Below, piece by piece: positions 16,598 to 22,935 of a DNA stretch of 22,990 nucleotides. The stretch covers positions 1 through 22,990 of the forward strand of contig CAZCTM010000029.1 of assembly GCA_964501925.1 (NCBI GenBank). The letters are read 5' to 3'. The notes under the pieces are model-generated. The model had not been told where the DNA came from. It made no database searches and was given only the letters and a program-made list of their open reading frames with translations. How positions within the stretch are numbered: the first letter of the stretch is position 1; each line of letters begins with the position of its first letter. Both the position numbers and the translations under genes were made by a program. The stretch comes from CAYLYU01 sp964501925. Its GTDB lineage: Bacteria; Pseudomonadota; Zetaproteobacteria; Mariprofundales; Mariprofundaceae.

Positions 16598-17884
16598 TTA
16601 GAAAACATATGAACCAATGACGTAGGCAAAGGAGGCCCGGTCGGTATTGCCATTGTTGCGCTCACGCACTGCCCCGCCCGGGCTGAATACCGAGTAATTT
16701 GCCACAAGCTTCAACCCCTTGATCGCTTCGGGTTTGTAGACGATCTTCAAATCAACCTCGGTACCTGCCCTGTTCTGAACAAAGGCCGGATTTCCGGCAA
16801 ACAACACGCCCGTACCTGCGACATTCAGCCAGTCCCCCCTGGCTTCATCGAGCCAGAGAAGGTGAACATTGGCCAGAAGTTTCAGGCCGGAAACCGGTGA
16901 GGTCTTCAGAGAAAAGCGCAAGTCCCGCATGTTGGCCCAGGAGAAACGATCCATCTCGCCGTAGTGCGCATGATTTGTGTGAAATGGAAACACAAAATCC
17001 CCATGCCTGTTTGGATCCGTTTTGTCGTCACCCGGACTGAAATCAAATTCCACCCCCAGTCGGGTCTTCCAGGCAGCAAACGTGTAACCCGCCTTAACAG
17101 CCAGTGCCGAAGCCTCCTGAGAAACGTGATTGGTCCAGCGTCCACGCTGCCACACGAATTCACCCGTGGTGTCGAAACCTCCCCATTCACCGAAGAGTCG
17201 GGCACCAAAGGTGTGGATGCTCCGTCCCGGACCCACTGTTGCCTTCTGGTTGTGATGCCAGTTGATGTAGTAGGCATCCACCCCTGCCTGGGAGGCAAAT
17301 CGATAAGTGCTGTACGCGCCCAGCAGACGGCGGTCTTCCCACGTCACAAGCGATTTTCCACGGGGGGTGATATTGCTTGGTGTCATGGCCACAATGTCGG
17401 CCGGATGGACAGCAAAGACGTCCACTGAAAGTAACCCGGACCTGTATATACCCTTGATTCCATCGAAGGTGCGAGCGACGTCTTTCCAGCCCAGACGCCC
17501 CAGCAAACGCTGATCACCGTAAACCAGTTCCTGTCTCCCCAGCCTGAGATCAAAGTCTCCAAACCCATACTGCAAATAGGCCTGATGGAGATCCGCCTGC
17601 GTCAGGTTAACGCTGCCACCAGCGGTGGGATGGTCCTGGATGTAAATTGCCTGTGGTTGCAAATAGACGCCAAGCCCATGACCGAACTTGACATCAGCTT
17701 TTACATACAGCCTGTTGTTCCACTCCCAGTGGTGATCATCCACCCTCGAGTTGAAATCCAGGTTATCGAAAACCTGAATCCGCTCACGCAGATCTGCAGA
17801 AACCTTCCAGTCTGCTGCACCTGCCTGTGAAACCATCATGGCTGCCACACAGACAACCCAGCAACAACGAACAATCTTGATCAA
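16598..17884 (-). CDS. Alginate-export-type outer-membrane porin
   Basis: The 428 residues start with a signal peptide (MIKIVRCCWVVCVAAMMVSQ, cleaved about residue 23 before ADWKV). The mature part contains the features of the alginate_exp barrel family: LYVKADVKFGHGLGVYLQPQ, LHQAYLQYGFGDFDLRLGRQ and the following YGDQRLLGRLGW. It ends IGSYVF with Phe. The start is TTG at 17884; GGAGG lies seven bases upstream, and the nearby ATG is out of frame and closes at once. It sits 28 bases before nirB, so it is probably the first gene of the nir operon and may admit nitrite or nitrate to the periplasm. That role is inferred from position only. Confidence 0.86.
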   Translation of the reverse strand: MIKIVRCCWVVCVAAMMVSQAGAADWKVSADLRERIQVFDNLDFNSRVDDHHWEWNNRLYVKADVKFGHGLGVYLQPQAIYIQDHPTAGGSVNLTQADLHQAYLQYGFGDFDLRLGRQELVYGDQRLLGRLGWKDVARTFDGIKGIYRSGLLSVDVFAVHPADIVAMTPSNITPRGKSLVTWEDRRLLGAYSTYRFASQAGVDAYYINWHHNQKATVGPGRSIHTFGARLFGEWGGFDTTGEFVWQRGRWTNHVSQEASALAVKAGYTFAAWKTRLGVEFDFSPGDDKTDPNRHGDFVFPFHTNHAHYGEMDRFSWANMRDLRFSLKTSPVSGLKLLANVHLLWLDEARGDWLNVAGTGVLFAGNPAFVQNRAGTEVDLKIVYKPEAIKGLKLVANYSVFSPGGAVRERNNGNTDRASFAYVIGSYVF

Positions 17885-18059
17885 TCCATTTCCTCCAGTT
17901 ACTGCCCCGGTCTTCCGCTACGACCATACATATCCCCGCCGGGGGTGAAATCCACTTCGTTGGAATCCGCTCCACCACTCGGTCCTGACTTCCGGGTTAT
18001 CCTCTATTTATTAATGTGTTACTTTACTCTATTAAAGTCAGGTCTCAGCTAAGGGTTGG
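17885..18059 (-). promoter_or_regulatory. Promoter region of the porin-nirBDC operon
   Basis: This 175-base stretch precedes the TTG start of the porin. It holds GGAGG near 17891-17895 and an inverted repeat ACTTTA-6-TAAAGT at 18021-18038. I find no FNR box (TTGAT-4-ATCAA) and no sigma-54 motif (TGGCAC-5-TTGC). The repeat is a candidate operator for a nitrogen- or nitrite-responsive regulator. Confidence 0.45.
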
Positions 18060-18087
18060 GGAGGTGACCCCGGTGGGGATCACCTCC
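18060..18087 (-). terminator. Hairpin downstream of amtB
   Basis: GGAGGTGA (18060-18067) pairs with TCACCTCC (18080-18087), and CCCC pairs with GGGG inside, with one bulged A and a three-base loop. The 12-base-pair stem lies 21 bases beyond the amtB stop. No U-tract follows on the minus strand, so it may terminate poorly or protect the 3' end. Confidence 0.6.
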
Positions 18088-18107
18088 TTCAACAAAGCAC
18101 TGGCTTG

Positions 18108-19397
18108 CTACTCGTACACCTGCTCACCATGCTGAGCGATATCAAGACCTTCTCGCTCTTCCTCGTCCCTGACACGCAGGCCGACAACGCCATCCAGAAT
18201 CTTCAGAATGACAAACGTGGCGATCCCGCAATAGACAACGGTGACCAGAATCGCCTCGACCTGGACCAGAAGCTGGCCGCCGATGGTCATTCCCTCGGCA
18301 AGACCGACACCTCCCAGGGAGCCTGCTGCAAACACACCCGTCAGGAGGGCGCCGACAATGCCACCGATGCCGTGGACGCCAAAGGCATCCAGGGAATCAT
18401 CATAACCAAGCGCCCTCTTCAGGAAGGCCACGGCCCAGAAACAGATGAGACCAGCGGCGAGGCCAATGGCCAGGGCGCCAACAGGACCAACAAATCCTGA
18501 GGCAGGCGTAATGGCAACCAGGCCGGCAACCGCGCCCGAGCATGCGCCCAACAGGCTGGGTTTCTTGTAGACGATCCATTCGGCAAACGTCCAGGCCAGC
18601 ACAGCCATGGCGGTAGCGACCTGAGTCACAAGGAGAGCCATGCCCGCAGTGCCATCCGCAGCAAGCTCGGAACCCGCATTGAATCCAAACCAGCCCACCC
18701 ACAGGAGCGAGGCTCCGACCATCGTCAGGGTCAGATTGTGCGGCAGAATGGCCTCACGCGGGTACCCGATCCGTTTTCCAAGAACGAGGGCACAGACAAG
18801 ACCCGCAACACCGGCATTGATGTGAACAACGGTACCACCCGCAAAGTCCAGGGCTCCTGCTTCACCAAGGAAACCGCCCCCCCAGACCATGTGACAGATG
18901 GGTGCATACACCACCAGCATCCAGATACTCATAAACAGCAGAATGGCTGAGAACTTCATGCGTTCCGCAAAAGCGCCGATAATCAGAACCGGCGTAATAA
19001 TGGCAAAGGTCATCTGGAAGGTCGCAAACACCGTCTCGGGAATTGTGCCCGAAAGCGAGTCCACACTGACTCCGGCAAAAAATGCCTTGGAGAGATCGCC
19101 AACCAGGGCACCTCCTTCTCCAAAGGCCAGGGAATAGCCCGCCACAACCCACAGCACACTCATCAGGGCGGCAATGGTGATTGTCTGCATGGCCACAGAA
19201 AGGACATTCTTCTTGCGAACCATACCTCCGTAAAACAGGGCCAAACCGGGCAATGTCATCAACAGGACCAAGGCCGTGGCCGTAATCATCCAGGCGGTAT
19301 CACCCGAATTCAGCGTATCTTCAGCCATGGCCGGGCCGGGGATAAACAGCAGCGCAACGGGCGCCAGAGTTCCAAGTTTCATCAGTAGCTTATTCAT
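18108..19397 (-). CDS. amtB: Ammonium transporter AmtB
   Basis: A trimeric inner-membrane channel that imports ammonium when it is scarce. The 429 residues start with a signal-like helix ending in GPAMA, then the AmtB fold with about 11 helices. The twin histidines are H192 (VVHINAG) and H342 (GVHGIGG), and the phenylalanine gate segment FATFQMTFAI is at 124-133. The C-terminal tail VGLRVRDEEEREGLDIAQHG is the region that contacts GlnK in the family. The start has AAAGGAG ten bases upstream. It lies 31 bases after glnK, the classical pairing. A hairpin follows the stop. Confidence 0.96.
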   Translation of the reverse strand: MNKLLMKLGTLAPVALLFIPGPAMAEDTLNSGDTAWMITATALVLLMTLPGLALFYGGMVRKKNVLSVAMQTITIAALMSVLWVVAGYSLAFGEGGALVGDLSKAFFAGVSVDSLSGTIPETVFATFQMTFAIITPVLIIGAFAERMKFSAILLFMSIWMLVVYAPICHMVWGGGFLGEAGALDFAGGTVVHINAGVAGLVCALVLGKRIGYPREAILPHNLTLTMVGASLLWVGWFGFNAGSELAADGTAGMALLVTQVATAMAVLAWTFAEWIVYKKPSLLGACSGAVAGLVAITPASGFVGPVGALAIGLAAGLICFWAVAFLKRALGYDDSLDAFGVHGIGGIVGALLTGVFAAGSLGGVGLAEGMTIGGQLLVQVEAILVTVVYCGIATFVILKILDGVVGLRVRDEEEREGLDIAQHGEQVYE

Positions 19398-19428
19398 TGT
19401 TTTCGTTCTCCTTTTATCTGTATCTGGC

Positions 19429-19770
19429 TTAGTTCAATGCGTCCGCGTCGGTCTCACCCGTGCGTATACGGACCACCCGCTCGACATCCGTGATGAATAT
19501 CTTTCCGTCGCCGATGGTGTTGGTACGAGCCGAGCGAGAGATCGCTTCAATCACCTGATCCAGCATCTCGGCAGGGATCACCGCACATAGCATGACCTTG
19601 GGAACAAAATCCACCTGGTATTCCGCACCGCGATAGAGCTCTGTATGACCTTTTTGGCGACCGTGACCACGCACCTCAGAGACGGTCATGCCACTGACAC
19701 CCAGTTCGAGAAGGGCTGCTTTTACATCATCCAGCTTGAATGGCTTGATGATTGCCGTAACCATTTTCAT
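19429..19770 (-). CDS. glnK: Nitrogen regulatory protein P-II (GlnK type)
   Basis: A trimeric signal protein that senses 2-oxoglutarate, ATP/ADP and nitrogen status and can block AmtB. It has 113 residues from ATG 19770. MKMVTAIIKPFKLDDVK at the start, the T-loop GHTELYRGAEYQVDFVPK with Tyr51 at the uridylylation site, and the late IGDGKIFITDVERVVRIRTGE are standard. AGGAGG lies nine bases before this ATG, which decides against the longer frame to 19830 and makes the ATG at 19764 less likely. It is co-transcribed with amtB, which favours GlnK over GlnB. Confidence 0.95.
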   Translation of the reverse strand: MKMVTAIIKPFKLDDVKAALLELGVSGMTVSEVRGHGRQKGHTELYRGAEYQVDFVPKVMLCAVIPAEMLDQVIEAISRSARTNTIGDGKIFITDVERVVRIRTGETDADALN

Positions 19771-19815
19771 AATCCAAAACCTCCTGAGTAATTTGCCTGT
19801 AAATAACTTGGGATT

Positions 19816-19837
19816 GGGGGCGGCTGCCACCGCCCCC
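19816..19837. terminator. Strong GC hairpin between the TorF-type porin and glnK
   Basis: GGGGGCGG (19816-19823) pairs with CCGCCCCC (19830-19837) around a six-base loop. It lies 15 bases beyond the porin stop. On the minus strand no U-tract follows, while on the plus strand TTCTTCTTTC does. It may act as a partial terminator or RNA-processing barrier that sets porin-to-glnK ratios. Confidence 0.55.
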
Positions 19838-19851
19838 TTCTTCTTTCTGCT

Positions 19852-20658
19852 CTAGAAAGCCACGTTGACCCCAAAAACGACGTCGTTTTCAGCAATTGTG
19901 TTGTAGATGTAACGTTTTCCATCGGCCGGAGCCTTGTTGGCAATCGGGATGTAACCGGTCAGGGAAGGTGTGATGGTCAGTCCATTGACCTCGAAATCCT
20001 TGCTCACGCCAAGGGTGATCACGCTGGCACCATCATTAAAGTGACCTGCCAGGATATCCGCAGTCCGGGTTGGGTCGGCATCATAGAATGCAAATGAGAC
20101 AGTTGCAGACCAGTCAGCACCCAGAAACGACGTTCCCGCACCTACATCGATCCACAAGTCACCCGTCTCATTGAGGTTGTTTACAGCAATGCTGGAATCG
20201 GCAACCGTGTAATAGACTGTGACAAACGGACTGATCAGGGCGTCAAGGGAAAGACCGCCATAAATTTCCACGAAATTCGCTGTGGAATCACGCAAATAAT
20301 TATAATAAATCCCCCCAAATGAATACCCCAGCCCTGTATCGCCAATGGATCCGGAGTAATCCAGGGTCCAGTCAAACTCAATGGCATCCCGACCGGCAAA
20401 CTGTGGTGCAGGTGAAGCAAAGGTGTTTGAACCCCACACAGATGCCGACAAATCTCCTGGACCAAGTGGAATCGAAAGACCTATGTCCCCCTGAACGGCC
20501 ACCTTGTCGATGGTCTGGGGCGCGCCACGCCAGATGTACTGACTGAACACGCCAATATCACCGCTAATGGATACACTCCCTTCATCTTCGGCTTGAACCG
20601 ATGGCACAGCCAGTAACATTGCAACCGGCAGCAATACCGTCATCCAAAACTTTCTCAT
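19852..20658 (-). CDS. TorF-type (TIGR02001) outer-membrane porin
   Basis: The 268 residues start with a signal peptide ending in PSVQA, cleaved before EDEGS. The N-terminal mature segment SISGDIGVFSQYIWRGAPQT is diagnostic of the TorF/Gcw_chp family. The protein ends VVFGVNVAF with Phe. Relatives are often found beside glnK-amtB and are thought to help ammonium or small solutes cross the outer membrane, though this is not firmly shown. AAAGGAG lies six bases before the ATG. A near-consensus sigma-54 promoter (20711-20726) is about 53 bases upstream, so the porin should be expressed under nitrogen limitation together with glnK and amtB. Confidence 0.85.
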   Translation of the reverse strand: MRKFWMTVLLPVAMLLAVPSVQAEDEGSVSISGDIGVFSQYIWRGAPQTIDKVAVQGDIGLSIPLGPGDLSASVWGSNTFASPAPQFAGRDAIEFDWTLDYSGSIGDTGLGYSFGGIYYNYLRDSTANFVEIYGGLSLDALISPFVTVYYTVADSSIAVNNLNETGDLWIDVGAGTSFLGADWSATVSFAFYDADPTRTADILAGHFNDGASVITLGVSKDFEVNGLTITPSLTGYIPIANKAPADGKRYIYNTIAENDVVFGVNVAF

Positions 20659-20710
20659 TTTACGCTCCTTTCATGATAAACTCGCCGTAACCGACTCACA
20701 CATATTTTGT

Positions 20711-20726
20711 AGCAAGATTCATGCCA
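20711..20726 (-). promoter_or_regulatory. Sigma-54 (RpoN) promoter of porin-glnK-amtB
   Basis: On the minus strand the sequence reads TGGCATGAATCTTGCT. It matches the consensus TGGCACGNNNNTTGCW at all fixed positions except T for C in the sixth. The -24 GG and -12 GC have the required spacing. The predicted start of transcription is near 20700, leaving a leader of about 42 bases. A nitrogen-related operon downstream fits this sigma factor. Confidence 0.82.
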
Positions 20727-20912
20727 GATATTTATATGTATATTTATCAATGACTTGGGCAGGGCATTCATGCAATGTGCATTTCATATGCCTATTTTAT
20801 AATCTCGACAAGCCCGTTTTGCCTGTAGAATAGGCATGAAAGATGGGGTGACGTGTTGATCCATGCTGTTATCCTCTGCAACCTGAAAAAAAGAGACGGA
20901 AGGTAGGCACAT
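20727..20912. promoter_or_regulatory. Upstream region shared by the sigma-54 promoter and the membrane protein-argB operon
   Basis: This 186-base stretch holds a plus-strand TATAAT at 20798-20803 (poor -35), the palindrome ATGCA-ATG-TGCAT at 20770-20782, and a 9-base-pair inverted repeat ATGCCTATT (20788-20796) / AATAGGCAT (20829-20837) around the TATAAT. These are plausible operator and enhancer elements for divergent operons. GGAAGG lies nine bases before the TTG start at 20913. Confidence 0.4.
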
Positions 20913-21413
20913 TTGGATATTAGTATGCAACATGCATTATGGGGTCTGGTCATGACCGGCATCATGTATGTGATTGGCAACGGGGTCTGGGTAAACCATC
21001 TGGCCCGCAAGAAAATCTGGTGGGGCTGGCTGATGTGGGCAGTTGCCGGCGTGGGTGTTCTGTTCCTTGGTGCCGCTTTTGAGGCTCGTCTGGATGGTCA
21101 GGAGACAGGAATATTCCAGCGCCTTCTGATTCACCCCGATGGTATTCCTGTCGACCCGGAAAACCACTGGATCGTGCTGAGCCTTTTTGCCCTGATGTCT
21201 GTACCGGGCGCGGCATCCGTTATCTTCAGGCAGTCCGCTTACTGGACAAGAATGGCATTAATGGCACCCGCCCTCGTCGTTTTCATTCCGGCCGGCATGC
21301 AGATCAACACCCAGAACGGTGATAACATTCTTGCCGGACTGGCGGCCGGACTGGTGGTCTCCGGTTTTATCCTCATTTGGCAAATCCTTCTCGACAGTGA
21401 GGAAAAGGCATGA
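20913..21413 (+). CDS. Small hypothetical membrane protein coupled to argB
   Basis: I do not recognise this protein. It has 166 residues from TTG 20913, or 162 from ATG 20925; GGAAGG sits nine bases before the TTG, which is why it was chosen. Hydrophobic segments lie at about 8-27, 35-56, 86-105, 113-130 and 139-160, giving four to five membrane helices with short loops. The loop between the second and third holds an acidic and polar stretch (EARLDGQETGIFQRLLIHPD). No signal sequence is cleavable by eye and no catalytic motif is visible. The stop overlaps the argB ATG in an ATGA junction, so the two are co-translated. Confidence 0.75.
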   Translation: MDISMQHALWGLVMTGIMYVIGNGVWVNHLARKKIWWGWLMWAVAGVGVLFLGAAFEARLDGQETGIFQRLLIHPDGIPVDPENHWIVLSLFALMSVPGAASVIFRQSAYWTRMALMAPALVVFIPAGMQINTQNGDNILAGLAAGLVVSGFILIWQILLDSEEKA

Positions 21414-22297
21414 GGCATGTGGAACAGCGCGCCGGCATCCTGATCGAGGCCCTGCCCTACCTTCAGCGTTTTGCCGATCAAACGGTCGTCATCAAGTACG
21501 GTGGTGCCGCGATGGTCGAAGAGGATCTGAAGGCCTCCTTTGCCCTGGACATTACCCTGCTCAAGCAGGTCGGCATAAACCCGGTCGTGGTCCATGGGGG
21601 TGGGCCACAGATTGGCAAGGTTCTGGAAAAAGTGGGCAAGACCAGCAAATTCATCAGCGGCATGCGCATCACCGACCGGGAAACGATGGAAGTGGTTGAA
21701 ATGGTACTGGCCGGCCTGGTCAACAAGGAGATCGTCGCCAACATCAATCGTGCCGGAGGCAAGGCAGTTGGCCTGTCCGGCAAGGACGGTGGCCTGATCT
21801 GTGCCCGAAAGCTCGTCATTGAATCCAGTGCGCCAGAACTGGATGTTCCCGAGATTATCGATCTGGGCCATGTGGGTGAGGTCAAGCAGATCAATACGCA
21901 AATTCTGAATGTGCTTGAACAGGACCGCTTTGTGCCGGTCATCGCCCCCGTTGGTTACGATAAGCCGGAGGGGGTCAGCTACAACATCAATGCCGATCTG
22001 GTGGCATCCGCCATCGCCAGGGAGCTCGGGGCGGCCAAACTCATCCTGCTGACCGACGTGCCGGGCGTGCTGGATGAAAAGGGACAGCTATGCCCGGTGA
22101 TGAAAGCGGCGGAGGCAGACAACTGGATCCGGTGCGGGACCATCAGCGGGGGAATGATCCCGAAGGTCAATTGCTGTCTTGAGGCTGTCAGACACGGAGT
22201 GCACAAGGCCCATATCATCGATGGTCATGTTCCCCACGCGGTGTTGCTGGAAATCTTCACGGATGAGGGTATTGGTACTGTTTTTACCGCAGACTGA
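21410..22297 (+). CDS. argB: Acetylglutamate kinase
   Basis: It phosphorylates N-acetyl-L-glutamate, the second step of arginine synthesis. The 295 residues show the amino acid kinase motifs: VVIKYGGAAM (25-34), VVHGGGPQIG (around 62-71), NINADLVASAIARELGA and ILLTDVPGVLDEKG, then GGMIPKV near the end. An N-terminal helical extension (MRHVEQRAGILIEALPYLQ) is typical of arginine-sensitive, hexameric enzymes, which in some bacteria and plants are relieved by PII. The ATG overlaps the upstream membrane-protein stop (ATGA), with GAGG upstream. It is convergent with perR, 44 bases apart. Confidence 0.96.
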   Translation: MRHVEQRAGILIEALPYLQRFADQTVVIKYGGAAMVEEDLKASFALDITLLKQVGINPVVVHGGGPQIGKVLEKVGKTSKFISGMRITDRETMEVVEMVLAGLVNKEIVANINRAGGKAVGLSGKDGGLICARKLVIESSAPELDVPEIIDLGHVGEVKQINTQILNVLEQDRFVPVIAPVGYDKPEGVSYNINADLVASAIARELGAAKLILLTDVPGVLDEKGQLCPVMKAAEADNWIRCGTISGGMIPKVNCCLEAVRHGVHKAHIIDGHVPHAVLLEIFTDEGIGTVFTAD

Positions 22298-22341
22298 GCT
22301 CTCTGGTCTGAACCGGACTCTCCACGACAGTTTCTCTTATT

Positions 22342-22770
22342 TCAGTGAGAATCACCGTGAAGGCACGTGGGGCACAAGCCATACCAGACCTTGTACTCAC
22401 CCTTAACCCGCCATCTAGAAAGCTGCGAAGGTTGCGTATGATCCCGCTGACCAGGCACATCAACCAGGCTGCCACATCCATGACAGTAGGCGTGATCGTG
22501 CTGAACGGTGTTGCTGTCAAAGATGGTTCTGCCACCCACGTGGAGCCGTTGAACAATTCCCGCTTCCTCAAAATGGGTCAATGTCAGGTAAATGGTGTTC
22601 GGCGAAAGGGATGGCAACCTGTCTTTCAGTTTCTCATAGACTTCCTGCGGTGTGACGTGAACGGGCTTTGCCAGCAGCAGTTCGGCGATGGCCATTCGCT
22701 GCGGGGTTACTCTCAGACCATGGGAACGCAGAAGTTCCTGCGGGTTATTTGATGTCGATGGTTTTCTCAT
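22342..22770 (-). CDS. perR: Peroxide-responsive Fur-family repressor
   Basis: A metal-dependent repressor that loses DNA binding when peroxide oxidises its iron ligands. The 142 residues show the winged helix HGLRVTPQRMAIAELL and SPNTIYLTLTHFEEAGIV, and the regulatory motif QHDHAYCHGCGSLVDVPG. Candidate ligands are H38, D85, H91, H93 and D104, nearly the same numbers as in Bacillus subtilis PerR, and D104 (rather than Glu) is the residue known to favour peroxide sensing. Structural zinc cysteines are C96, C99, C133 and C136. The divergent peroxiredoxin gene supports this over Fur, Zur or Mur. The palindrome at 22812-22824 is a likely target. Confidence 0.9.
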   Translation of the reverse strand: MRKPSTSNNPQELLRSHGLRVTPQRMAIAELLLAKPVHVTPQEVYEKLKDRLPSLSPNTIYLTLTHFEEAGIVQRLHVGGRTIFDSNTVQHDHAYCHGCGSLVDVPGQRDHTQPSQLSRWRVKGEYKVWYGLCPTCLHGDSH

Positions 22771-22783
22771 ACCTAGTATCTTA

Positions 22784-22806
22784 TCCTAGATAGGAATATT
22801 TGACAA
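22784..22806 (-). promoter_or_regulatory. Possible perR promoter
   Basis: On the minus strand TTGTCA (complement of 22801-22806) is followed after 17 bases by TAAGAT (complement of 22778-22783), ending about seven bases before the perR ATG. The match at the -10 is moderate and would give a very short leader. The palindrome TCCTA-GA-TAGGA (22784-22795) lies in the spacer and may be an operator. Confidence 0.4.
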
Positions 22807-22827
22807 ATATGATAAATGATTTATATT
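22800..22827 (+). promoter_or_regulatory. Peroxiredoxin promoter with embedded PerR-box candidate
   Basis: A consensus -35 TTGACA (22800-22805) and a -10 TATATT (22822-22827) are 16 bases apart. Between them, and covering the start of the -10, is the perfect inverted repeat ATAAAT-G-ATTTAT (22812-22824), a 7-1-7-like site close in form to the PerR box TTATAAT-N-ATTATAA. Binding there would block RNA polymerase. It is also about 42 bases upstream of the perR start, so autoregulation is possible. Confidence 0.75.
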
Positions 22828-22935
22828 CCCTTTTAGGATCTGTTCCTATCTGAATGGATCAGGAACCGGAGTGAAGAAAACTCTGTCAGCCTCCATTGGC
22901 AACAATGGCGGCACAAAAAAACAAGGAGGAAGATA

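Noticed and set aside
17885..18059. FNR box upstream of the nitrite operon
   Set aside because: No TTGAT-4-ATCAA match on either strand; the TTGATCAA-like bases at the gene start are part of the coding region.
19816..19850. Plus-strand intrinsic terminator (GC stem followed by TTCTTCTTTC)
   Set aside because: The stem and T-rich tail look right on the plus strand, but no plus-strand gene precedes it; kept only as a hairpin within the minus-strand operon.
20770..20782. NtrC enhancer site for the sigma-54 promoter
   Set aside because: ATGCA-ATG-TGCAT is a palindrome near the right place, but its half-site spacing is three bases, whereas the NtrC consensus TGCAC-7-GTGCA needs more.
21239..21901. 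220-codon minus-strand open frame opposite argB
   Set aside because: Antisense to the kinase motifs of argB, with no start signal.
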